Assembly: GCA_035649895.1 (NCBI GenBank)
Contig: DASRIS010000172.1
Location: forward strand, 1 to 58,190
From: DASSUC01 sp035649895
GTDB lineage: Bacteria; Actinomycetota; Actinomycetes; Mycobacteriales; Micromonosporaceae
Direction: 5' to 3'
Length of the DNA stretch: 58,190 nt
Shown here: positions 1-10,003 of the stretch, one piece after another
How positions within the stretch are numbered: the stretch's first letter is position 1
Layout: every line of letters begins with the position of its first letter
Program-made: the position numbers and the translations under genes
Notes under the pieces: model-generated
What the model was told of the DNA's origin: nothing
What the model saw: only the letters and a program-made list of their open reading frames with translations
The model's database searches: none

Positions 1-434
1 CGCCATACCTGGACACCGTCCACTGTGGCCACCGCTACCACGTCGACCTGCCGTCCCCGGTCGTGCGGGCGCAGGTTCTCGGCGTGTACGGCCAGATCCA
101 GCGTCTCGCCGGCCAGGACCGGCCGGGCCACTGTGATCCGGTTCGTCAGGTGGACAAGGCCGACCACCGGGAACGGGAAGTCGGCGGCGGACATCAGCTC
201 CATCGCCAGTGGGAACGCAAGCACATGCGGGTACGTCGGCGGGAGCGGGTCGGCGAGCGGAAACCCGCAGGCCCGGTCGTAGGCGGCGAGCCGGCCCCGG
301 TCCACGGTGACCCCCCGCAGCACCAGGGTGCGCTCCGGCACGCTGCCGGTCGAGCGCCTGGTCAGTGCCCGTAGCGCAGCGCGGCGGTAGAGGGCCGCCA
401 AGGTAGGCGGCCGGGACAGCTCCACAGTAGACAC
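1..434 (-). CDS. MaoC-like (hotdog) acyl dehydratase, partial at left edge
   Basis: The reading frame on the minus strand starts at a GTG (432-434) with a GGAG box 9 nt upstream and runs off the left edge, so only about 144 N-terminal residues are visible. They include the segments YDRACGFPLADPLPPTYPHV and VGLVHLTNRITVARPV, typical of the first hotdog repeat of MaoC-type 3-hydroxyacyl-thioester dehydratases such as HtdX. The family hydrates or dehydrates enoyl/3-hydroxyacyl thioesters in fatty-acid metabolism. It lies downstream of a FabG4-type reductase on the same strand, with a divergent FadA2-type thiolase beyond; this matches the htdX-fabG4-fadA2 arrangement of mycobacteria. The C-terminal hotdog domain with the catalytic Asp/His is outside the window. 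Confidence 0.8.
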   Translation of the reverse strand, partial: MSTVELSRPPTLAALYRRAALRALTRRSTGSVPERTLVLRGVTVDRGRLAAYDRACGFPLADPLPPTYPHVLAFPLAMELMSAADFPFPVVGLVHLTNRITVARPVLAGETLDLAVHAENLRPHDRGRQVDVVAVATVDGVQVW

Positions 435-447
435 TGTCTCACGCTCC

Positions 448-573
448 GGGCAGGCTGGTGGATCCGGGCAGGATAGTGGATCGGGCGGGCCAGTGGATCC
501 GGGCGGGCTAGTAGGTCCGGGCAGGCTTGTGGACACGGAGCAGGTTGGGAACACGGAGCAGGCTTGTGGACAC
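448..573. repeat. imperfect 18-bp tandem repeats (about 7 units)
   Basis: The spacer between the reductase and dehydratase genes is almost entirely a degenerate tandem array. The unit is close to GGGCAGGCTNGTGGATCC, 17-19 bp, repeated about seven times with drift (GGATCC becoming GGACAC in later units). It is non-coding in the direction of the flanking genes and probably arose by replication slippage. No function is evident. Confidence 0.7.
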
Positions 574-577
574 GGAC

Positions 578-1960
578 TCATGCTCCGAGCAGGCTCTGGC
601 CACAGACCCGTACCACGTTGCCGGTCACGCCGGCGGAGTCCGGCGCGGCGAGCCAGGCGACGGTCTCCGCCACATCCACCGGCAGCCCGCCCTGCCCCAG
701 GCTGTTCAGCCGGCGGCCGGCCTGGCGGACCAGCACGGGCATGGCGGCGGTCATCGTGGTCTCGATGAAGCCCGGGGCGACCGCGTTGACTGTGACCTCC
801 CGCTCGCGCAGTGCCGGTGCCAGCGCCTGCACCAGGCCGATGACGCCCGCCTTGGACGTGGCGTAGTTGGTCTGCCCCCGGTTGCCGGCGATGCCGGAGA
901 CCGACGACACGCAGATGATCCGCCCCCCGCTGGGGATCAGGTCCCGGGCGAGCAGGATCTCGGTGACCCGCTCCTGGCTGACCAGGTTGACCTCGATCAC
1001 CGCGTCCCACGTGTCCGGCGCCATCCGCCCGAGCGTCTTGTCCCGGGTGATGCCCGCGTTGTGCACGACGACGTCGACCCCGCCGTGGCGGGTCTCCACG
1101 AACTCGGCGAGCCGGTCCGGCGCGTCGGCCGCGGTGAGGTCGAGCTGGAGCGCGGTGCCGCCGACCGAGTTGGCCACGTCCGCGAGCGCCTCCCCGGAGG
1201 CGGGCATGTCCAGGCAGACAACGTGCGCCCCGTCCCGGGCCAGGACCTGCGCGATGGCGGCACCGATGCCGCGTGCGGCGCCGGTGACCAGGGCGACCTT
1301 GGCGTCCAGGGGCGGCACCGCGGGCGCCGGCAGCCGGGCGGGGCCGACCCGGATCACCTGCCCGGAGACGTACGCCGACCGCCCGGAGAGCAGGAACTGC
1401 AGCGTGGACCCGATCGCGTCCTCGCCGCTCGGGGCGACGTACACCAGCTGCGCGGTGCTGCCCCGGCCGAACTCCTTGCCCGCGCTGCGGACGAAGCCCT
1501 CCAGGGCCCGCTGGGCGACCGCCTCGCGGATGCCGGCCAGTGGCGACGGGCCGGCCCCGTGCCCCGGCTCACCGGCGCGACCTCGCCGCGCCGGCCCTGG
1601 CCAGCTGTACGCGTCGGGTGGCGTGCCCAGCACCACCAACCGACCGGAGGGAAGCAGGGAGCGGGCGTACGGGTGGAACGTGTCGTAGAGCGCGCGCAGG
1701 CGGCTCGAGTCAGTGACGGACGTTGCATCGAAGACGATCGCACCTACCGGCGCGTCGGCCTTCTCGACGACCTCGCAGCCCTCCAGCGCGTCGCGGATGG
1801 CCGGGCCGAGCCGGCCCTCTCCGGCGACCAGCACCGGGCCAGGCAGCAGCGGCTCTTCGGGCCGGAAGCGGCGGAGGTGGGGTGGGGTGGGCAGGCCGAG
1901 CCGCTTGAGGATCGCGCGGCCGGGGCCGGAGTTCGCGAAGCTGGCGTACCGGTCGGTCAT
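578..1960 (-). CDS. fabG4: large FabG4-type 3-oxoacyl reductase (SDR)
   Basis: A 460-residue protein, about twice the length of a plain short-chain dehydrogenase. The N-terminal 200 residues form a flavodoxin-like Rossmann domain; the C-terminal half is a complete SDR with TGAARGIG (226-233), NAG (301-303), catalytic Ser near 352 and Tyr366-x3-Lys370 in NYATSK. This matches high-molecular-weight FabG4, which reduces 3-oxoacyl thioesters with NAD(P)H. Residues 121-140 form a Gly/Pro/Arg-rich low-complexity insertion. The ATG at 1960 is 6 nt behind a TAGGCT box, so the transcript is probably leaderless. It is divergent from the thiolase and followed by the MaoC dehydratase; together they would run one reduction/dehydration/thiolysis module. 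Confidence 0.88.
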   Translation of the reverse strand: MTDRYASFANSGPGRAILKRLGLPTPPHLRRFRPEEPLLPGPVLVAGEGRLGPAIRDALEGCEVVEKADAPVGAIVFDATSVTDSSRLRALYDTFHPYARSLLPSGRLVVLGTPPDAYSWPGPARRGRAGEPGHGAGPSPLAGIREAVAQRALEGFVRSAGKEFGRGSTAQLVYVAPSGEDAIGSTLQFLLSGRSAYVSGQVIRVGPARLPAPAVPPLDAKVALVTGAARGIGAAIAQVLARDGAHVVCLDMPASGEALADVANSVGGTALQLDLTAADAPDRLAEFVETRHGGVDVVVHNAGITRDKTLGRMAPDTWDAVIEVNLVSQERVTEILLARDLIPSGGRIICVSSVSGIAGNRGQTNYATSKAGVIGLVQALAPALREREVTVNAVAPGFIETTMTAAMPVLVRQAGRRLNSLGQGGLPVDVAETVAWLAAPDSAGVTGNVVRVCGQSLLGA

Positions 1961-1966
1961 GGGCGT

Positions 1967-1984
1967 AGCCTACTGGCGAGTAGG
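1967..1984 (-). promoter_or_regulatory. fabG4 -10 box overlapped by a CCTACT/AGTAGG inverted repeat
   Basis: On the minus strand TAGGCT (1967-1972) lies 6 nt before the reductase ATG, with TTGCGC 16 nt further upstream. A perfect 6-bp inverted repeat, CCTACTGGCGAGTAGG (1969-1984), covers the -10 box and sits 25 bp before the thiolase start. A site there could switch both divergent genes, as TetR-type fatty-acid regulators do. The regulator is not in the window, so operator function is inferred. Confidence 0.5.
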
Positions 1985-2009
1985 TTGAGCGCAAGGCGAG
2001 GAGCGAAGC

Positions 2010-3335
2010 GTGCGTCGGGTAGCGATCATCGGAGGCAACCGCATCCCCTTCGCCCGCTCCAACAGCCACTACTCGGCAGCGTCCAACCAGGACATGCTGA
2101 CCGCGGCGATGGAGGGCCTGGTCGCCCGGTTCGGGCTGGCCGGTGAGCGGATCGGTGAGGTCGTGGCGGGCGCGGTGCTCAAGCACTCCCGCGACTACAA
2201 CCTCACCCGCGAGTGCGTGCTCGGCTCGCGGCTGGACCCGCACACCCCGGCGTACGACATCCAGCAGGCGTGCGGCACCGGGCTGGAGGCGGCGATCCTG
2301 GTCGCCAACAAGATCGCGCTCGGCCAGATCGAGGTGGGGATCGCCGGCGGGGCGGACACCACGTCCGATCCCCCGCTCGCGGTCAACGAGCGCACCCGGC
2401 GCACGCTGCTGGAGATCAACGCGGCCCGCTCGACGGGTGACCGGCTACGCGCCGCCGCGCAGCTGCGCCCGTTGCAGGCGCTGCGGCCGGAGGCGCCGCG
2501 CAACGCGGAGCCGCGTACCGGGCTGTCCATGGGGGAGCACGCCGCCATCACCGCGCTGCGGTGGGGGATCGGCCGCGAGGAGCAGGACGAGCTGGCCCTG
2601 GCCAGCCACCGCAACCTCGCCGCCGCGTACCAGCGGGGCTTCTTCGACGACCTGGTCACGCCGTACCTCGGGCTGACCCGCGACCAGAACCTGCGCGCCG
2701 ACACCAGCCTGGAGAAGCTCGCCGCGCTCAAGCCGGTCTTCGGCACCCGCGGGCCCGACGCGGACCGGGCCACGATGACCGCTGGCAACTCCTCGCCATT
2801 GACCGACGGGGCCGCGGTTGTGCTGCTGGCGAGCGAGGAGTGGGCGGCGCAGCGCCGGCTGCCGGTGCTCGCCTACTTCACCACCGCGGAGACCGCCGCG
2901 GTCGACTTCGTGCACGGGCGCGCCGCCGGCAACGGCGCCGTGCAGGAGCGCGAGGGGCTGCTGATGGCCCCGGTGTACGCGATCCCGCGGCTGCTCGCCC
3001 GCGCCGGGCTCGCCCTGTCCGACTTCGACTTCTACGAGATCCATGAGGCGTTCGCCTCCCAGGTCCTGGCCACGCTGAAGGCGCTTGCGGACCCCGCCTT
3101 CGCAAAGGAGAGGCTGGGCCTGGACGCCCCGCCAGGCACGATCGACCGGACCCGGGTCAACGTCAACGGTTCGTCGCTCGCGGCCGGGCACCCGTTCGCC
3201 GCCACCGGCGGGCGGATCGTGGCGACCCTGGCCAAGCTGCTCGCCGAGAAGGGGCACGGACGCGGCCTGATCTCCATCTGCGCCGCCGGCGGCCAGGGCG
3301 TGTGCGCGATCGTTGAACGGCCCGTCCTGGCGTGA
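2010..3335 (+). CDS. fadA2: thiolase (FadA2/FadI-type acetyl-CoA acyltransferase)
   Basis: A 441-residue thiolase that cleaves 3-oxoacyl-CoA with CoA (or condenses in reverse). The nucleophile is Cys88 in QQACGTGLEA; the acid/base residues are His394 in AGHPFAATGG and Cys424 in SICAAGGQG, with the EIHEAF loop near 343. The GTG start at 2010 is preceded by GAGGAG at 6 nt spacing. It is somewhat longer than 390-residue biosynthetic thiolases, as expected for the FadI/FadA2 group. It is transcribed away from the FabG4-type gene across a short shared promoter region. Confidence 0.9.
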   Translation: MRRVAIIGGNRIPFARSNSHYSAASNQDMLTAAMEGLVARFGLAGERIGEVVAGAVLKHSRDYNLTRECVLGSRLDPHTPAYDIQQACGTGLEAAILVANKIALGQIEVGIAGGADTTSDPPLAVNERTRRTLLEINAARSTGDRLRAAAQLRPLQALRPEAPRNAEPRTGLSMGEHAAITALRWGIGREEQDELALASHRNLAAAYQRGFFDDLVTPYLGLTRDQNLRADTSLEKLAALKPVFGTRGPDADRATMTAGNSSPLTDGAAVVLLASEEWAAQRRLPVLAYFTTAETAAVDFVHGRAAGNGAVQEREGLLMAPVYAIPRLLARAGLALSDFDFYEIHEAFASQVLATLKALADPAFAKERLGLDAPPGTIDRTRVNVNGSSLAAGHPFAATGGRIVATLAKLLAEKGHGRGLISICAAGGQGVCAIVERPVLA

Positions 3336-3394
3336 CGGCTCAGGCTAAGGGAGCGCATAGCCGTGGGGCGACGGACTCAGGGGAGAATGGGCCC

Positions 3395-4816
3395 GTGCCA
3401 GTCCCCAACGTGCTCGCCACCCGCTACGCCTCGCCCGAGCTGGTCGCGATCTGGTCGCCGGAGGAGAAGGTACGGGCCGAGCGCCGGCTGTGGCTGGCCG
3501 TGTTGCGAGCCCAGCGGGATCTCGGCGTGCCCGTTCCGGATGGAGTGGTCGAGGCGTACCAGGCAGTGCTCGACCGGGTCGACCTCGGCTCGATCGAAGC
3601 GCGGGAGCGGATAACCCGGCATGACGTGAAGGCCCGCATCGAGGAGTTCGCGGCGCTGGCCGGATACGAGTACGTGCACCAGGCGATGACTTCCCGGGAC
3701 CTCACCGAGAACGTGGAGCAGCTACAGATCCGGGCATCCCTGCACCTGGTGCGGGATCGGGTGGTAGCGGCGCTGGCCCGGCTGGACCGGCTCGCGGTGC
3801 AGCACGAGGTTCTGGTCCTAGTGGGCCGAACGCACAATGTGCCGGCGCAGGCCACCACGCTCGGCAAGCGGTTCGCCTCCACGGCTGAGGAGCTGCTCAT
3901 CGCCTATGAGCGCCTGGTTGACCTGCTCGCCCGCTACCCGCTGCGTGGGATCAAGGGCCCGGTCGGTACTGCCGCCGACCAGCTGGATCTGCTCGGGGGT
4001 GACCCGGTCCGGCTGGTTGAGCTGGAGGCGGTGGTCGCCCGGCACCTTGGCTTCACCCGGGTGCTGGACAGCGTCGGCCAGGTCTATCCCCGCTCGCTCG
4101 ACCTCGATGTGGTCTCCGCGCTGGCCCAGGCCGCCGCCGCGCCGAGTTCGCTGGCCACCACGATCCGGCTGATGGCCGGGCAGGAGCTTGCCACTGAAGG
4201 CTTCCAGCTGGGCCAGGTGGGCTCGTCGGCGATGCCGCACAAGATGAACACCCGTACCTGCGAGCGAGTCAACGGTCTGGCCGTGGTGGTCCGCGGATAT
4301 CTGTCCATGATCGGTGAGCTCGCCGGCGACCAGTGGAGCGAGGGCGACGTGTCCTGCTCGGTAGTGCGCCGGGTGGCCCTACCCGACGCGTTCTTCGCCC
4401 TTGACGGGCTGTTCCAGGCGTTCCTTACAGTGCTGGACGAGTTCGGAGTTTATCCGGCCGTGGTCGCCCGCGAACTCGATCGCTATTTGCCATTCCTGGC
4501 CACCGCCCGGATCCTAGCCGGCGCGGTGCGCCGCGGCGCGGGTAGGGAGGCGGCGCACCAGGCGATCAAAGAGCACGCGGTCGCGGTCGCGCTGGCCATG
4601 CGGGAGAAGGCGATCACCGAAAATGACCTGTTCGATCGGCTGGCGGCGGACGGGCGGCTGCGGCTGACCCGCACGGAGATCGACGACCTGGTCGCGGATC
4701 CTGCTGGATTTACCGGTGCAGCCACCGCGCAGGTGCGGGCCGTGGCCGACCGGATCAGCGCGGTGGTGGCGGCCCACCCCGAGGCGGCCGGGTACGCCCC
4801 GGCGCCGATCCTCTAG
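3395..4816 (+). CDS. purB: adenylosuccinate lyase
   Basis: A 473-residue fumarate-lyase superfamily enzyme that splits SAICAR to AICAR and adenylosuccinate to AMP. The superfamily signature GSSAMPHKMN is present, as are the TSRDLTEN and GRTHNVPAQ segments that carry the active-site His residues. The same frame is open upstream to 3332, but the GTG at 3395 has GGGGAGA 8 nt upstream and gives the normal family length. It belongs with the purine genes just downstream. Codon use seems slightly less GC-biased than in neighbours (for example near 4441-4500), which I judged only by eye. Confidence 0.93.
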   Translation: MPVPNVLATRYASPELVAIWSPEEKVRAERRLWLAVLRAQRDLGVPVPDGVVEAYQAVLDRVDLGSIEARERITRHDVKARIEEFAALAGYEYVHQAMTSRDLTENVEQLQIRASLHLVRDRVVAALARLDRLAVQHEVLVLVGRTHNVPAQATTLGKRFASTAEELLIAYERLVDLLARYPLRGIKGPVGTAADQLDLLGGDPVRLVELEAVVARHLGFTRVLDSVGQVYPRSLDLDVVSALAQAAAAPSSLATTIRLMAGQELATEGFQLGQVGSSAMPHKMNTRTCERVNGLAVVVRGYLSMIGELAGDQWSEGDVSCSVVRRVALPDAFFALDGLFQAFLTVLDEFGVYPAVVARELDRYLPFLATARILAGAVRRGAGREAAHQAIKEHAVAVALAMREKAITENDLFDRLAADGRLRLTRTEIDDLVADPAGFTGAATAQVRAVADRISAVVAAHPEAAGYAPAPIL

Positions 4817-4831
4817 CAATCTCCGCGCGAG

Positions 4832-5434
4832 GTGGACCCTTCGCTCGCCGCGCTCACCGCGTTCGTGCTCGTCGCGCCGGTCGAGCTGCCGGACAAGACG
4901 TTCGTCGCCACGCTGGTGCTCGCCACCCGCTACCGCCCGCTGCCGGTGTGGCTGGGCGTGGTCGCCGCGTTCGCGGTGCAGTGCGCGATCGCCGTGGCGG
5001 CCGGGCAGCTGCTCGGGCTGCTGCCGCGCCGGCCGGTCCAGCTGGTGGCCGCGGTGCTCTTCGCGGCCGGCGCGGTGGTCCTGCTCCGCGGCGCGCGCCG
5101 GGCCAGGGCGGAGGAGAAAGAACAGGAGCGCGAGTACGCCGAACGCGCCGGCGCGCGCCGGACCGGCGTACGGGCTGCGCTCGCCAGCTTCGCCGTGCTC
5201 TTCACGGCCGAGTGGGGGGACCTGTCCCAGCTGCTCACCGCGGGGCTGGTGGCGAGCGGGCGGCCGGCCGTACCCGTGTTCGTCGGGGCCTTCGCGGCGC
5301 TCGCCGCGGTCTCCGGGGCGGCGGTGCTGCTGGGGCGGTGGCTGCTGCGCCGGGTCCGGCTGGCGCTGGTGCGCTACCTGGCCGCGGGGGTCTGCGCGGT
5401 GCTCGCCGTGGTCACGGCGGCCGGCGTATGGTGA
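4832..5434 (+). CDS. TMEM165/Gdt1 (UPF0016) family membrane transporter
   Basis: A 200-residue hydrophobic protein with about six membrane segments and the two copies of the family motif E-x-x-D-[KL]-[TS]: ELPDKT near residue 18 and EWGDLS near residue 127. The family transports Mn2+ or Ca2+ across membranes in exchange for protons. The charged loop between the halves (residues 89-113) is rich in Arg and Glu, as usual. The GTG start has only a weak GCGAG box. It sits 15 nt after purB and may be co-transcribed, but no functional link to purines is evident. Confidence 0.8.
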   Translation: MDPSLAALTAFVLVAPVELPDKTFVATLVLATRYRPLPVWLGVVAAFAVQCAIAVAAGQLLGLLPRRPVQLVAAVLFAAGAVVLLRGARRARAEEKEQEREYAERAGARRTGVRAALASFAVLFTAEWGDLSQLLTAGLVASGRPAVPVFVGAFAALAAVSGAAVLLGRWLLRRVRLALVRYLAAGVCAVLAVVTAAGVW

Positions 5435-5536
5435 GCCGCCGGCCGCTGCCCGGACGGGTTGCTCTAACCGGTAGTCTGAGCTGGCCTTGCGCCGAACGGC
5501 GACGTGCCCGGCGCTGGACATTCTCAGGAGTGCAGT

Positions 5537-5794
5537 GTGCCTCGCGTGGTCGTTGACGTCATGCTCAAGCCCGAGATTCTCGACCCGCAGGGCCAGGCGG
5601 TCGCGAACGCACTGCCCCGGCTCGGGGTCTCGGATGTTGCTTCCGTGCGCATCGGCAAGCGGATCGAGATCGAGTTCGTCGGGGGTGGCGAGGGCGAGTC
5701 GGCCGGCCTTCATCTGGACTCAGCCCGCGAGATCGTAGACAAGCTACTGGTCAACCCGGTCATCGAGGAGTACACGATCCGGGTGGAGAAATGA
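5537..5794 (+). CDS. purS: phosphoribosylformylglycinamidine synthase subunit PurS
   Basis: An 85-residue protein with the PurS pattern: PRVVVDVMLKPEILDPQGQA at the N-terminus, then the VRIGKRIEIE strand and an EIVDKLL helix. PurS is the small structural subunit that couples PurQ (glutaminase) and PurL (synthetase) in the fourth step of IMP synthesis. The GTG start has CAGGAG 6 nt upstream. Its stop overlaps the purQ ATG by 4 nt, so the subunits are translationally coupled. Confidence 0.93.
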   Translation: MPRVVVDVMLKPEILDPQGQAVANALPRLGVSDVASVRIGKRIEIEFVGGGEGESAGLHLDSAREIVDKLLVNPVIEEYTIRVEK

Positions 5795-6470
5795 CCACCC
5801 GGATCGGGGTGGTCACCTTCCCCGGGTCGCTGGACGACGGTGACGCCGCCCGGGCGGCGCGGCGGGCCGGCGCCGAGCCGGTCCCCCTCTGGCACGCCGA
5901 GCGCAAGCTGCACGGGGTCGACGCGGTGGTGCTGCCCGGCGGCTTCTCCTACGGCGACTACCTGCGCTGCGGCGCGATCGCCCGGTTCGCGCCGGTGATG
6001 GAGGTGGTGTCGCTGGCCGCGCAGGACGGCATGCCGGTGCTCGGCATCTGCAACGGCTTCCAGATCCTCTGCGAGGCCCACCTGCTGCCCGGGGCGCTGA
6101 CCCGCAACAGCCACCTGCACTTCCGCTGCCGGGACCAGCTGCTGCGCATCGAGTCGGCGACCACCGCGTGGACCAACGACCTCACGGTCGGCCAGGAGAT
6201 CCTGGTCCCGGTGAAGAACGGGGAGGGGCGCTACGTCGCCGACCGGCGCACGCTGGACGAGCTCGAGGCGCAGGGCCGCGTCGTGGCCCGCTACATCCGC
6301 GGCAACCCCAACGGCTCGCAGCGTGACATCGCGGCCATCAGCAACGAGGCGGGCAACGTGGTGGGCGTCATGCCGCATCCGGAGCACGCGGTGGAGGAGC
6401 TGACCGGGCCCTCCACCGACGGGCTCAGCTTCTTCACCTCGCTGCTGAAGTACCTCACCGGGGCGCCGGC

Positions 6471-6474
<4 letters not shown>
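5791..6474 (+). CDS. purQ: phosphoribosylformylglycinamidine synthase subunit PurQ
   Basis: A 227-residue class I glutamine amidotransferase that supplies ammonia to PurL. The nucleophile Cys lies in GICNGFQIL, and the His/Glu of the triad in MPHPEHAVEE. The early motif GVVTFPGSLDD and the PGGFSYGDYLR loop are characteristic of PurQ. It starts inside the purS stop (ATGA) and ends inside the purL start (GTGA), so purS-purQ-purL form a tightly coupled operon. Confidence 0.95.
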
Positions 6475-9167
<2,693 letters not shown>

Positions 9168-9171
9168 CCTC

Positions 9172-9939
9172 GTGGGCGGCGAGGCGGTGTTCACCCAGCC
9201 GGGCACTGGCGCCCGCTTCGACTGGGGTCCCTCCGGCGCGGCGGAGCTGGCCCGGACCTGCGCCGTCCTGGCCGTGGTCGATGTGCTCTCGTTCACCACG
9301 GCGGTGGACGTGGCGGTCGGGCGCGGCATGCGGGTGCACCCGTTCCCCTGGAAGGGGCATGCCAGCCAGTACGCCCGGCGGGTCGGTGCCGAGGTCGCGG
9401 CCGGCCGCTCGGCCGCCACGCCAGACCACCCCTGGTCGCTGTCGCCCGCGGCGCTCACTCAGGCGCCGGTCGTCGCCGACCTGGTACTGCCGTCGCCCAA
9501 CGGCTCTGCCATCTGCGCCGCGGCAGCTTCGATGGGCGTACCGGTGGTGTCGGCGTGCCTGCGCAACGCCCGCGCCGTCGCGCGATGGCTGCTTGCGCAG
9601 GGGTACGGCACGCCCGCCACCGCGGTGGGCGTCATCGCGGCCGGCGAACGCTGGCCGGACGGCACGCTGCGGCCCGCAGTCGAGGACCTGCTTGGCGCAG
9701 CAGCCGTGCTGGACGGGCTCTCCGGTGCACCCGGCGGGCTTTCGGTGGAGGCGGCAGTGGCGCTGGCAGCGCTCGCCGCGGTCGGGGACGTCGCCGCAGC
9801 GGTGCGCGGCTGCGTGTCAGGGCGCGAGCTGGTCGACCACGGCTACGCCGCTGACGTGGAGATCGCGATCCAGGCCGATGTCTCCGGTGTGGTGCCGGTG
9901 CTGCGCGGCGGTGCGTTCACGGCGGCGCTACCACCGTGA
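9172..9939 (+). CDS. 2-phosphosulfolactate phosphatase (ComB family) protein
   Basis: A 255-residue ComB-like protein. Matching segments are VVDVLSFTTAVDVAVGRG, LPSPNGSAI and VIAAGERWPDG. The GTG at 9172 has GGGAGGA 8 nt upstream and follows purL after 4 nt; an upstream ATG in the same frame would overlap purL heavily and is less likely. ComB hydrolyses 2-phosphosulfolactate in coenzyme M synthesis in archaea, but actinobacteria do not make coenzyme M, so the substrate here is unknown. The location behind purL suggests co-expression with purine synthesis. Confidence 0.75.
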   Translation: MGGEAVFTQPGTGARFDWGPSGAAELARTCAVLAVVDVLSFTTAVDVAVGRGMRVHPFPWKGHASQYARRVGAEVAAGRSAATPDHPWSLSPAALTQAPVVADLVLPSPNGSAICAAAASMGVPVVSACLRNARAVARWLLAQGYGTPATAVGVIAAGERWPDGTLRPAVEDLLGAAAVLDGLSGAPGGLSVEAAVALAALAAVGDVAAAVRGCVSGRELVDHGYAADVEIAIQADVSGVVPVLRGGAFTAALPP

Positions 9940-9967
9940 CGTGAGGCCACGGCCACCGGCCACGGTG
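9932..9967. terminator. possible bidirectional terminator hairpin
   Basis: CACCGTG (9932-9938) and CACGGTG (9961-9967) are perfect inverted copies around a GC-rich loop containing further GGCC complementarity. It lies between convergent genes ending at 9939 and 10004. There is no U-tract, so this is a weak call. Confidence 0.35.
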
Positions 9968-10003
9968 ATGCCACGCCGGGGGGGCGCAGCGTGCCAGCCG
10001 CTG

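Noticed and set aside
448..573. CRISPR array
   Set aside because: The units are contiguous and imperfect with no spacers, and no cas genes are present.
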